A stretch of DNA of 64,000 nucleotides from JAXHUH01 sp034211175 (GTDB taxonomy: Bacteria > Actinomycetota > Acidimicrobiia > Acidimicrobiales > CAIXPF01): contig JAXHUH010000352.1 in NCBI GenBank assembly GCA_034211175.1, positions 62,001-126,000 of the forward strand, written 5' to 3'. A model generated the notes under the pieces. The model was not told the origin of the DNA, made no database searches, and worked only from the letters and a program-made list of their open reading frames with translations. A program made the translations under genes and the position numbers. Of this stretch, positions 22,825-31,443 are shown piece after piece (position 1 is the stretch's first letter; each line of letters opens with the position of its first letter).

Positions 22825-25197
22825 TCAGCCCGACCAGGTCCAGTCGCGCACCTCGGGGAGGTCCTCGCCGTGCTCACGGACCCAGTGGTCGTGGCGGGTG
22901 CGGGCGTCGACCATGGCCTGGCGCTGGGTCGCGGCCCGCGAGCCGAGCCCGGGAACACGGTCGATCACGTCCATGACCAGGTGGTACCGGTCGAGATCGT
23001 TGCGCACGACCATGTCGAACGGCGTGGTCGTCGTGCCCTGCTCCTTGTAGCCGCGCACGTGGAGGTCGTCGTGGGCGGCGCGGCGGTACGTGAGCCGGTG
23101 GATCAGGTAGGGGTAGCCGTGGTAGGCGAAGATCGTCGGCACGCCGGGCGGGAAGATCGTGTCGTACTCGGCGTCCGACAGCCCGTGGGGATGCTCCGAC
23201 TCGGGCTGCAGCCGCATGAGGTCGACGACGTTGACGACCCGGACGCGCAGCTCGGGCAGGTGCCGACGAAGCAGGTCGGTGGCCGCGAGCGTCTCGAGGG
23301 TCGGCACGTCGCCGGCGCAGGCGAGCACGACGTCGGGGTCGCCCTCATCGTTCGACGCCCAGTCCCAGATCCCGATCCCGCGGGCGCAGTGCAGCTGCGC
23401 CTCCTCGGGTGACAACCACGTCGGACCGGGCTGCTTGCCGGAGACGATGACGTTGACGTGGCCCTGACTGGCGAGGCAGTGGTCGGCGACCGACAGCAGG
23501 GTGTTCGTGTCCGGCGGCAGGTACACCCGGATCACGTGGGCCTGCTTGTTCATCACCAGGTCGATGAAGCCCGGGTCCTGGTGGGAGAACCCGTTGTGGT
23601 CCTGGCGCCACACGTGGCTCGTCAACAGGTAGTTGAGCGACGAGATCGGCGCTCGCCACTGGAGGTCGTGGCTGGCCTCGAGCCACTTGGCGTGCTGGTT
23701 GAACATCGAGTCGACGATGTGGACGAACGCCTCGTAGCAGCCGAAGAGCCCGTGGCGGCCAGTGAGCAGGTAGCCCTCGAGCCAGCCCTGGCACGTGTGC
23801 TCGGACAGGATCTCCATCACCCGGCCCGAGCGGGCGAGGTGCTCGTCGACCTCCACGATCTCGCCCTGCCACACCTTGTCGGTGACGTCGTAGACCGCGT
23901 CGAGCCGGTTCGACGCGGTCTCGTCCGGGCCGAACACGCGGAAGTTGCGGGCCTGCGCGTTTCGGTCGATCACGTCGCGCAGGTAGCGGCCGAGCACCCG
24001 GGTCGGTTCCGACGTCGTGGCGCCCGGTCGGGCCACCGCCACCGCGTGGTCGCTCACCGGCGGTCGCACCAGGTCTCGGCGGCGACGGCCGCCGTTCGCC
24101 CGCGGATTGGCACCCATGCGGCGATCACCCTGCGGCAGCCAGTCGACCACCTCCGATCGGGGCCGACCGTCCTCGTCGTAGAGCTCCTCGGGGCGGTACG
24201 AGCGCATCCACCGCTCGAGCGCCATCCGGTGGTCGTCGTCGGTTCGGACCCCGGAGATGGGCACCTGGTGGGAGCGCCACGTGCCCTCGATCGGCTGACC
24301 GTCGAGCGCTTCCGGACCGGTCCACCCCTTCGGCGTGCGCAGCACGATCATCGGCCACGCGTAGGGCCGGTTCGCGCCGCGACGGTGGCGGGCGTCGGCC
24401 TGGATCGTGCGGATCTCGTCGACGACGTGGTCGAGGGTGGCGGCCATCGTCTGGTGCATCAGCGTCGGGTCGTCCCCGTCGACCAGGTACGGCGCCCAGC
24501 CGTAGCCGCGCAGCAGCGCGTCGAGCCGCTCGTCGCCGATGCGGGCCGGGATCGTCGGGTTGGCGATCTTCCAGCCGTTGAGGTGGAGGATGGGGACGAC
24601 GGCGCCATCGCCGACCGCGTCGAGGAACGACGTGCCGTGCCAGCCCGCGGCGAGGGGCCCGGTCTCGAACTCGCCGTCGCCGACGATGCACGCGGTCAGC
24701 GCGTCGGGGTCGTCGAGCACCGAACCGAACGCGTGGGACAGCGAGTAGCCGAGCTCGCCGCCTTCGTGGATCGAACCCGGCACCTCGGGCGCCATGTGGC
24801 TGGGCACGCCGCCGGGGAACGAGAACTGGCGGCACAGGCGACCCATGCCCTCGGCGTCGCGCCCGATCGTCGGCTCGACCTCCGTGTAGGTGCCGTCGAG
24901 CCACGTGGTCGCGAACGCGGCGGGCCCGCCGTGGCCGGGACCGGTCACGTGGATCAGGTCGAGGTCACGGGCGGCGATGACCCGGTTCAGGTGGGTGTAG
25001 ACGAAGTTGAGGCCCGGCGTCGTGCCCCAATGGCCGAGGAGCCGGGGCTTGAGGTGCTCGGGCGCCAGGGGCTCGGCGAGCATCGGGTTGGCGAGCAGGT
25101 AGATCTGACCGACGGACAGGTGGTTCGCGGCCCGCCAGAAGCGGTCGAGCCGCCCGAGCTCGTCGTGGTCGAGGGGCTTGGCGTCGATCGTCCGCAC
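22825..25197 (-). CDS. xfp: Xylulose-5-phosphate/fructose-6-phosphate phosphoketolase
   Basis: A 790-residue thiamine-diphosphate enzyme that splits xylulose-5-P or fructose-6-P with phosphate to give acetyl-phosphate plus glyceraldehyde-3-P or erythrose-4-P. Family motifs are plain: GHWGTTPGLNF near residue 57, TGPGHGGPA near 92, GDGEFETGPLAAGWH near 182, LHLNGWKIANP near 214 and SHQDPGF near 555. Length is normal for the family. No ATG precedes the domain; GTG 25197 gives the expected N-terminus. No acetate kinase or phosphate acetyltransferase gene lies nearby, so the fate of acetyl-phosphate is handled elsewhere. Single gene, convergent with nothing close. Confidence 0.94.
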   Translation of the reverse strand: MRTIDAKPLDHDELGRLDRFWRAANHLSVGQIYLLANPMLAEPLAPEHLKPRLLGHWGTTPGLNFVYTHLNRVIAARDLDLIHVTGPGHGGPAAFATTWLDGTYTEVEPTIGRDAEGMGRLCRQFSFPGGVPSHMAPEVPGSIHEGGELGYSLSHAFGSVLDDPDALTACIVGDGEFETGPLAAGWHGTSFLDAVGDGAVVPILHLNGWKIANPTIPARIGDERLDALLRGYGWAPYLVDGDDPTLMHQTMAATLDHVVDEIRTIQADARHRRGANRPYAWPMIVLRTPKGWTGPEALDGQPIEGTWRSHQVPISGVRTDDDHRMALERWMRSYRPEELYDEDGRPRSEVVDWLPQGDRRMGANPRANGGRRRRDLVRPPVSDHAVAVARPGATTSEPTRVLGRYLRDVIDRNAQARNFRVFGPDETASNRLDAVYDVTDKVWQGEIVEVDEHLARSGRVMEILSEHTCQGWLEGYLLTGRHGLFGCYEAFVHIVDSMFNQHAKWLEASHDLQWRAPISSLNYLLTSHVWRQDHNGFSHQDPGFIDLVMNKQAHVIRVYLPPDTNTLLSVADHCLASQGHVNVIVSGKQPGPTWLSPEEAQLHCARGIGIWDWASNDEGDPDVVLACAGDVPTLETLAATDLLRRHLPELRVRVVNVVDLMRLQPESEHPHGLSDAEYDTIFPPGVPTIFAYHGYPYLIHRLTYRRAAHDDLHVRGYKEQGTTTTPFDMVVRNDLDRYHLVMDVIDRVPGLGSRAATQRQAMVDARTRHDHWVREHGEDLPEVRDWTWSG

Positions 25198-25380
25198 GGT
25201 CGTCTCCAGCGTCGCGGTCGGGCGAACCCGGCGCGCGCCGGGCGCCCGGAGCCTTCCCGTGCGTGGTGACGAGAAAACGTCCGCCGGCGCCGGGCGTCGG
25301 CCGGCGCGCCCGACCGGCCGACCCGGTGGTGGGGTGCATCGGGCGCCGTCCGACCGGCGGGCTGTGCGATCCTCGCGGGT

Positions 25381-25884
25381 GTGGAGCGGGTCGCGATCGT
25401 CGGGCCCGGCGGGGCCGGCAAGACGACCTTCGCCCGCGCCCTGGGCGAGCGGACCGGGCTCCCGGTGATCCACCTCGACGAGCACTTCTGGCAGCCCGGC
25501 TGGGTCCCGACCGACCAGGACCGGTGGCGCGTGGTCCAGGAGGACCTGCTCGCCGGCGAACGGTGGATCGCGGACGGCAACTACGGCGGGACGCTCGACG
25601 TGCGGTTCCGTCGGGCCGACACGGTGATCGTGTTCGCGCCGTCCCGGCTGCGCTGCGTCGTCGGCGTGATCCGCCGGTGGGCCACGAGCGGGGGCCGGGC
25701 CGTGCAGGCCGACGGCTGTCCCGAGCGGGTGACACTCGAGTTCCTGCGCTGGGTCTGGCGCTACCCGGGCCACTCCCGGGCGAAGGTCGACCGGGCCCTC
25801 GTCGAGCACGGCCCCCGGGCCCGGGTCGTCGAGGTCCGCCACCGGCGCACCGCCCGACGGCTCCTGGCCGAGCCCATGAGCTGA
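25381..25884 (+). CDS. Small P-loop NTPase, DNA-topology-modulation (FlaR)-like kinase
   Basis: A 167-residue protein with a Walker A motif GPGGAGKTT at residues 8-16 and the segments LDEHFWQPGW near residue 33 and WIADGNYGGTLDVR near residue 61, which are typical of the adenylate-kinase-like family often annotated FlaR or topology modulation protein. The role of these proteins is poorly known; they look like small nucleotide or nucleoside kinases. GTG 25381 is the start and there is no clear ribosome site, so the message might be leaderless. It ends 21 bases before the convergent TetR gene. Confidence 0.82.
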   Translation: MERVAIVGPGGAGKTTFARALGERTGLPVIHLDEHFWQPGWVPTDQDRWRVVQEDLLAGERWIADGNYGGTLDVRFRRADTVIVFAPSRLRCVVGVIRRWATSGGRAVQADGCPERVTLEFLRWVWRYPGHSRAKVDRALVEHGPRARVVEVRHRRTARRLLAEPMS

Positions 25885-25905
25885 CCGGTCGGACGACGGT
25901 CGGGC

Positions 25906-26517
25906 TCAGGACCGCTCGCCGGTGAGCAGGTGGACGATCTCGCGCTCGAGCCGCGCCACGAACGCGGCACGGTCGACGCCGAACGCGTCGAGGTCGCCGT
26001 CGGTCACGGCGTTGTTGGCCCGTTCGATGGCGAGGAAGCTGAACGTGAGCTCCTCGGCCGCGAGGCCGGTCCCCGGGTCGACGAGCGCGCCGAGCCGTTC
26101 GATCTGGCGTCGCCGGAGCGCGTCGCCGGCGCGCCGGGCGCGTTCATCGGTGGCGACCAGCGCGTGCATGCTCGCCCGGACGCCCCTCCACCGGGCGTGG
26201 TGCTCGAGCATCGCCGTGGCGATCGCGCGGGCCACCTCCGCCGGCGTGCCCGTCGTGCGCCGGGCGGCCTCGATGACCTCCCACTCCGCCTCGACGCGGG
26301 CGGCGTAGGTGTCGAGGAACACCGCCAACTTGTCGTCGAAGTGGCGGTAGAAGGTGGCCGGTGCGAGGCCGGCGGCGCGGGCGATCTTGTTCGTGTCGGT
26401 GCCGTGGTAGCCGTGCTCCTCGAACTGCGCCGATGCCGCATCGAGCAGCCGCCGACGGGTCGTCGCCGGGTCGGCCCGGGGACGCCCCCGCCGCGGTGAT
26501 CGCTCGCCCTCACCCAT
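25906..26517 (-). CDS. TetR-family transcriptional regulator
   Basis: A 203-residue regulator with an N-terminal helix-turn-helix (residues about 20-65: LLDAASAQFEEHGYHG, then AGLAPATFYRHFDDKLAVF) and a helical ligand-binding domain. The basic N-terminal tail RSPRRGRPRADP is typical of actinobacterial members. It is divergent from the gene at 26613, and the gap contains a 10-bp perfect palindrome, so it probably represses that gene and itself. The ligand is unknown. Confidence 0.9.
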   Translation of the reverse strand: MGEGERSPRRGRPRADPATTRRRLLDAASAQFEEHGYHGTDTNKIARAAGLAPATFYRHFDDKLAVFLDTYAARVEAEWEVIEAARRTTGTPAEVARAIATAMLEHHARWRGVRASMHALVATDERARRAGDALRRRQIERLGALVDPGTGLAAEELTFSFLAIERANNAVTDGDLDAFGVDRAAFVARLEREIVHLLTGERS

Positions 26518-26543
26518 GTGACTGCCGCTTCGCTCCGGAGGTG

Positions 26544-26553
26544 ATAGATCTAT
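26544..26553. promoter_or_regulatory. Palindromic operator for the divergent TetR pair
   Basis: ATAGATCTAT is a perfect 10-bp palindrome within the only AT-rich patch of the gap (GTGATAGATCTATTCTCTAA), 27 bases before the TetR start and 60 bases before the 26613 gene. Its AT-richness in a GC-rich genome makes it both a likely promoter zone and a TetR operator. Confidence 0.55.
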
Positions 26554-26612
26554 TCTCTAATTGTTGGCCGGCGGCGTGGCACCGCCCCCGGCCCGACGCC
26601 ACCGGGAGCCCG

Positions 26613-27629
26613 ATGCACGAGCAGACCGACCAACAGGACGCGGCGACGCAGATCGGCGAGCACGAGCGCACGATCGATCGCCTGGTCACGATGTACGGCG
26701 AGGCCGGCATCCACAAGTCCGCCGACGACTGGCGCGTGGTGATGCGGGCCGGCGGCGACCGACCGATCAACCTGGTCAACCTCCTGGCGCTGGCCGACGA
26801 GGCCGCCGCGCCCGATCGGGGATCCGGCGCCGACGCCTACGACCGATACACCACCGACGTCGCCCCGCTGTTCGGGCGGGTCGGCGGCCGGCTCGTGGCC
26901 GGCGGCTCGGTCGCCCACTCGTTCGGCCTCGACCCTGGTGACCGCCCCGATCGCGTCGTCGTGAGCCACTACCCGTCCGCCACCGCCCTGGCCGACCTCT
27001 GGCTCGACCCGGACCACGAGCCGGCCCACCACCACCGGGTCGCCGCGCTTCGCTCGTCCCGGGTCCTGCTGGTGCCGGGCCAGCTGCCGCCCCGACCGCC
27101 GCGGTCCAGCGACGGTCCGGACGGCACCGGGACGTCGCACGACGACCGCGCGACCGCAGCCACCATCGATCGGCTCGTCGACCTCCACGGTGAGGGCGGG
27201 ATGTGCCCGACCGCCGCCGACTGGTGGAGGATCTTCGACCTCGGCGCCGACCGACCGGTCACCATCGTCAACCTCCTCGGCCACGAACCGACCGTTCGGA
27301 CGCCCGACGGAGACGTGAGCGGCGCCGACGCCTACCGGGCCTACTCGGCCGGGATCGCCGGTGCGTTCCGGCGCGTCGGCGGGCGCCTACTGCTGAGCGG
27401 CCACGTCCGTCACGCCTGGGGCAGCGACGACGCCGTGACCAGCGGAGACGCGCGTCCCGGTACGCCGTCTGGCGACGATCACCATGCGATCGACGCGGTG
27501 GTCGTCACCCGGTACCCGAGCGCATCGGCGCTGGCGGCCATGTGGTTGGACGACGAGTTCGTCGCCGCCCACCGTCACCGGGTCGCCGGGGTCCGACGAT
27601 CCGACGTGCACCTCCTCGCCGCCGTCTGA
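26613..27629 (+). CDS. Duplicated DUF1330-like (ferredoxin-fold) protein
   Basis: A 338-residue cytoplasmic protein made of two homologous halves, about residues 15-160 and 175-338. Each half runs IDRLVxxxGExG, ADDW or AADW, DRPxxxVNLL, SGADAYxxY, FxRVGGRLxxxGxVxHxxG, VVxxYPSAxALAxxWLD and HRVAxxRxSxVxLL. This is the pattern of small dimeric alpha/beta-barrel proteins of the DUF1330/EthD type, here fused into one chain. Function is unknown; such folds bind small hydrophobic compounds or act as monooxygenase-like enzymes. Divergent from and probably regulated by the TetR gene. Confidence 0.72.
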   Translation: MHEQTDQQDAATQIGEHERTIDRLVTMYGEAGIHKSADDWRVVMRAGGDRPINLVNLLALADEAAAPDRGSGADAYDRYTTDVAPLFGRVGGRLVAGGSVAHSFGLDPGDRPDRVVVSHYPSATALADLWLDPDHEPAHHHRVAALRSSRVLLVPGQLPPRPPRSSDGPDGTGTSHDDRATAATIDRLVDLHGEGGMCPTAADWWRIFDLGADRPVTIVNLLGHEPTVRTPDGDVSGADAYRAYSAGIAGAFRRVGGRLLLSGHVRHAWGSDDAVTSGDARPGTPSGDDHHAIDAVVVTRYPSASALAAMWLDDEFVAAHRHRVAGVRRSDVHLLAAV

Positions 27630-27666
27630 TCGGCGGCCCGCCCGACCGGCGCGGCCGCAACCGGGC

Positions 27667-29148
27667 TCACCGCCGGGTCGGCGCGGGCAGCGGCGGTGAC
27701 GGCCTGGTCGATTCGGCCGGGGCCGGCGCGTCGGAACGATGCAGCGGCAGCTCGATGTGGACGGTGGTGCCGGCGCCGGGCTCGGACGAGAGCCGGACGG
27801 TGCCGCCGTGGGCGCCGACCGTGGCCTCGACGATCGACAGGCCGAGCCCGCTGCCGCCCTGGTGACGCGAGCGGGACGGGTCGGCGCGGTAGAAGCGCTC
27901 GAACGCGTGGGCGACGACCTCGGCCGACATGCCGGGGCCGTGGTCGGCGATGTCGAGGCGGGCCGCGTCGCCGGCGACGGTGAGTGTCAGATCGATCGGC
28001 GTGCCCGCGCCGGTGTGGACGAGCGCGTTGCCGACGACGTTGGCGACCACCTGACGAAGCCGGCTCTCGTCGCCGATCACCATCACCCGCTCGGGAGCCA
28101 CGACGGTCACCTCCCGGGTCGGGTCGACGGCGCGGGCGTCGCGCCCGGCGTCGGCCACCACGGCCGACAGGTCGACCGGCACCTGCTCGAGCGGGCGGCC
28201 CTGGTCGAGGCGCGCCAGGTGGAGCAGGTCCTCGACGAGGCGGCCCATGCGCACCGCCTCCTGCTCGGTCCGGCGCATCGCCTCGCCCAGCTCCTGCGGG
28301 TCGTCGAGCGCGCCGGCCCGGAAGAGCTCGGCGTAGCCCCGGATCGTGGTGACCGGCGTGCGCAGCTCGTGCGAGGCGTCGGCCACGAACTGACGCAGGC
28401 GGTTCTCCGAACGGGTCCGCTGGTCGAACGCCTCCTCGATGCGGGACAACATCGTGTTGAGCGCACCGCCGAGCTCCGCGGCCTCGGTGCGATGGCCGAC
28501 CGAGGGCACGCGCCGTGACAGGTCGCCGCCGGCGATGGCCGTGGCCGTCGCCGTCATCTGCTTGATCGGCCGCACCCCGTGGCGGAGCACCCACCAGGTC
28601 ACGAGCGCCATCACGGTGAACGTCCCGAGCGCAGCGACGAGCCCCACGGCGACCAGCTGGTTGACGGCCTGGTCGATGTCGGCGAGCGGCAGGGCGACGA
28701 TCTCGGTCCCGACGGGCGAGACGTAGGCCAGCACCCGGTAGTCGCCCCCGCCATCGCTCGACGCGGTGAACGCCTCGGGCCCGCCGGCGCCGACGTGGCC
28801 CTCGATTGCGTCGGCGTCGACCATCGGGCCGGTGCCGTCGTCGAACGCCTGGAACACCCACTCCACGGACGAGCCGTCCGCGCTCAGGTAGCCGCTCGAG
28901 AACTCGGTCGGGGCGCGGTACCCGTCCCCGACGGCAAGACCGGTCTCCGACGGCGGTCGGGGGACGAGCTCGCCGGGGCCGTCACGTCGGTCCTCCCAGT
29001 CCTTGATCCGCTGTCGCTGGGCCATGAGCTGGTCGTCGACCTGGTCGACGAGGTTCCGCTCGGTCGTGCGGATCACGACGACGCCGGCGACCGCGAGCAC
29101 GACGACGATCGCCGCCATGCCGACCAGGACGCGGGCGCGCAACGACAT
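27667..29148 (-). CDS. Two-component sensor histidine kinase
   Basis: A 493-residue membrane kinase. Membrane helices at about 7-27 and 165-188 flank an extracytoplasmic sensor of about 135 residues; a HAMP linker follows (GVRPIKQMTATATAIAGGDLSRRV), then the HisKA domain with phospho-His260 in DASHELRTP, and the ATPase domain with N box (VVGNALVHTG), G1 (DHGPGMS) and G2 (GGSGLGLSIV). A proline-rich tail ends the protein. Its partner response regulator gene lies three bases upstream on the same strand but has lost its N-terminus, so the pathway may be broken or the kinase may signal to another regulator. Confidence 0.93.
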   Translation of the reverse strand: MSLRARVLVGMAAIVVVLAVAGVVVIRTTERNLVDQVDDQLMAQRQRIKDWEDRRDGPGELVPRPPSETGLAVGDGYRAPTEFSSGYLSADGSSVEWVFQAFDDGTGPMVDADAIEGHVGAGGPEAFTASSDGGGDYRVLAYVSPVGTEIVALPLADIDQAVNQLVAVGLVAALGTFTVMALVTWWVLRHGVRPIKQMTATATAIAGGDLSRRVPSVGHRTEAAELGGALNTMLSRIEEAFDQRTRSENRLRQFVADASHELRTPVTTIRGYAELFRAGALDDPQELGEAMRRTEQEAVRMGRLVEDLLHLARLDQGRPLEQVPVDLSAVVADAGRDARAVDPTREVTVVAPERVMVIGDESRLRQVVANVVGNALVHTGAGTPIDLTLTVAGDAARLDIADHGPGMSAEVVAHAFERFYRADPSRSRHQGGSGLGLSIVEATVGAHGGTVRLSSEPGAGTTVHIELPLHRSDAPAPAESTRPSPPLPAPTRR

Positions 29149-29151
29149 GGC

Positions 29152-29649
29152 TCAGCTGACCCGCAGGGTGTAGCCGACGCCGCGGATCGTGTGGATCAGG
29201 CGGGGGTCGACGTTGTCGAGCTTGCGGCGCAGGTAGCCGATGTAGGTCTCCACGACACCCCCGTCGCCGCCGAAGTCGTAGTGCCAGACGTGGTCGAGGA
29301 TCTGCGCCTTCGACACCACGCGGCCCTGGTTCAACAGGAGGTAGTGCAGCAGGTTGTACTCGGTCGGCGACAGCGCGACCTCCTCGCCCGCCCGCGTCAC
29401 CCGGTGGGCGTCGTCGTCCATCTCCAGGTCGGCGCACCGCATGACCGACTCGGCCCGGGCCATACCCGTGCGTCGCAGCACCGCATCGATGCGGGCGACC
29501 AGCTCCTCGAGGCTGAACGGCTTCACCAGGTAGTCGTCGCCGCCGAGCGTCAGGCCCCGCACCTTGTCCTCCGTGGCGTCCTTGGCCGTGAGGAACAGCA
29601 CCGGTGTCCGCACGCCCTGTGACCGGATGCGCTCGCACACCGAGAATCC
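29152..29649 (-). pseudogene. OmpR-family response regulator, receiver N-terminus deleted
   Basis: From its stop codon back to 29649 the frame encodes 165 residues of an OmpR-type regulator: receiver end (VLFLTAKDATEDKV, then GGDDYLVKPFSLEEL with the conserved Lys) and a complete winged helix (SPTEYNLLHYLLLN ... VETYIGYLRRKLD ... IRGVGYTLRV). Homology stops sharply at GFSVCERIR, where about 60 N-terminal residues including the acidic pocket and phosphoacceptor Asp should precede it. The frame stays open further upstream, but there it reads antisense to a protease gene and has no receiver sequence. The gene as drawn cannot be phosphorylated; either a deletion occurred here or the assembly is wrong. 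Confidence 0.85.
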
Positions 29650-29736
29650 GGCCCCCACGCCGACGCCGACGCCGACGCACGGGGAGCGACGCGTCGGCCG
29701 ACCCGTCGTCGCCTGGCCGTCATCGGCGGCGTCGCG

Positions 29737-30525
29737 ATGCTCGGCCTCGTCTCGGGCGTCACGGGCGGGTGGATCGCGACGCTCGGCGACGGCTCCACGA
29801 CCGCCGTCGCCGCATCCTCGACCAGCGAGGCGGCGGAGACGACGGAGGCGGCGACCCAACCCGTCGCGCTGAGCACCGACGGGTCGGCCTTCGACGTCGC
29901 CGCGGTGCTCGATTCGCTCGAGGGGTCGGTCGTCTCCGTCGAGACCACCGTCGTGTCCCGACGCGGGCCGTTCTCGAACGAGAGCTCGGGGGCGGGCACC
30001 GGCATCGTGGTGGCCGACGGCTACATCATCACCAACGCCCACGTCGTCGACGGCGCCTCGGCGATCGCCGTCAGCCTCACCGACGACGGGACCGCCCGGG
30101 CCGCGACGCTCGTCGCGTCGGACACGGCGAGCGACATCGCCGTCCTCCACGTCGCCGACACCACCGACCTGGTGCCGGCAACGTTCGCCGACGCATCGAC
30201 GACCGAGGTCGGCGACACGGTCATCGCCGTCGGGAACGCGCTCGCCCTCGAGGGCAGCATGACCGTGACCCAGGGGATCGTCTCCGCGACCGACCGCAGC
30301 ATCGAGACCAGCTCGGGCACGCTCGACGGGCTCATCCAGACGGACGCGGCCATCAGCTCCGGCAACTCCGGCGGCCCGCTCGTGAACGCCGACGGCGAGG
30401 TGGTCGGCGTCAACACCGCCGTCGCCGTCTCCAGCGGAAGCGTGGCGGCCTCCAACATCGGCTTCGTGATCCCGGCCGACACCGCCCTGGCCGTGGCGTC
30501 GGCGCTGAGCGACGGCGCCACCTGA
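29737..30525 (+). CDS. HtrA/DegP-like trypsin-type serine protease, 5' end possibly lost
   Basis: A 262-residue S1C protease without PDZ domain. The catalytic triad is visible: His in ITNAHVVDG near residue 102, Asp in TASDIAVLHV near 132, Ser in AAISSGNSGGPLV near 211. A membrane helix lies at the N-terminus; the frame stays open to 29623, adding RRRLAVIGGVA before ATG 29737, which makes the helix complete. So the true start may be a non-standard codon upstream or may have been lost at the junction with the response regulator. The catalytic part would lie outside the membrane. Probably a cell-envelope stress protease. Confidence 0.85.
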   Translation: MLGLVSGVTGGWIATLGDGSTTAVAASSTSEAAETTEAATQPVALSTDGSAFDVAAVLDSLEGSVVSVETTVVSRRGPFSNESSGAGTGIVVADGYIITNAHVVDGASAIAVSLTDDGTARAATLVASDTASDIAVLHVADTTDLVPATFADASTTEVGDTVIAVGNALALEGSMTVTQGIVSATDRSIETSSGTLDGLIQTDAAISSGNSGGPLVNADGEVVGVNTAVAVSSGSVAASNIGFVIPADTALAVASALSDGAT

Positions 30526-30576
30526 TCACCACCGAAACCGCTGCGGGCACGAGCCGCCGTCGGCAAGGATCGTCCC

Positions 30577-31335
30577 ATGACGAGTTGGACCGAGACCGAG
30601 ACCTTCGCGGCCCTCCACCACGGCCTGCCGCGGCAGGCGCCCGGCTCCGACGCGACGACCCGGCTGCTCGCCGAGCTCGCCCGGCCGGTCCCCGACCGTC
30701 CGCGGGTCCTCGACATCGGGTGCGGGCCCGGGCGGGCGAGCCTCGTCCTGGCCGAGCACCTCGGCGCGGTCGTCGAGGCCATCGACCTCCACGAGCCGTT
30801 CCTCGACGAGCTGCGCGACGCGGCCCGCGCACGCGGGCTCCAGGACCGCATCTCGGCCACACGCGCATCGATGGACGCACTGCCGTTCCCGCAGCACCAC
30901 TTCGACCTCGTCTGGGCCGAGGGCTCGATCTACCTGATGGGCTTCGACGCGGCACTGGCCTCCTGGCAACACGTCCTGCGCCCGGGCGGCGCGATCGTGG
31001 TCACCTAGTGCGAGTGGACCGTGCCCGAGCCGTCGGAGGAGGCGCGAGCCTTCTGGGCGGAGTACCCCGGCATGCGCTCGACGGCGGCCAACGTCGCCGC
31101 GGCCATGGGCGCCGGTTGGCACGTGCTCGCCACCTACGTCCTGCCCGACCGCGACTGGGACGAGTACTACGGACCACTCGAGGAGCGCCGCGCCTCGTTC
31201 GACGACCCGACCGACGACGACGCCCGGGCCATCCTCGACGCCACACGACGCGAGATCGACGTACGCCGCGCCCACGGCGGCGAGTACGGCTACACCGGCT
31301 ACGTGCTGCGACGAGCGCAGCCGAGCCGCCCCTGA
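30577..31335 (+). pseudogene. SAM-dependent methyltransferase interrupted by one in-frame amber codon
   Basis: One continuous frame encodes a class I methyltransferase of about 252 residues, broken by a single TAG at 31006-31008. The first 143 residues hold motif I (VLDIGCGPGRASL near residue 45), LPFPQHHFDLVWAEGS and LRPGG; after TAG the frame goes on at once with CEWTVPEPSEEARAFWAEYPGM and the normal C-terminal sheet. GAG (Glu) to TAG would explain the break in one base change. The fragments are in the same frame (31021 minus 30577 divides by three), so this is a nonsense mutation, a sequencing error or a readthrough site, not a frameshift. Confidence 0.85.
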
Positions 31336-31443
31336 CGGCGGCCGGGGCGCACGAAACCGGCCGATGAACTGCGTCGGTGCGCACCCGCGGCGACCTCGGC
31401 AGCGCCCATCCCGCAGGCACGAGAGGCGTTCGACGCGTCGGGA

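Noticed and set aside
29604..31367. Very long open frame over the protease and methyltransferase
   Set aside because: Arginine-rich out-of-frame shadow; the real frames carry recognisable catalytic motifs.
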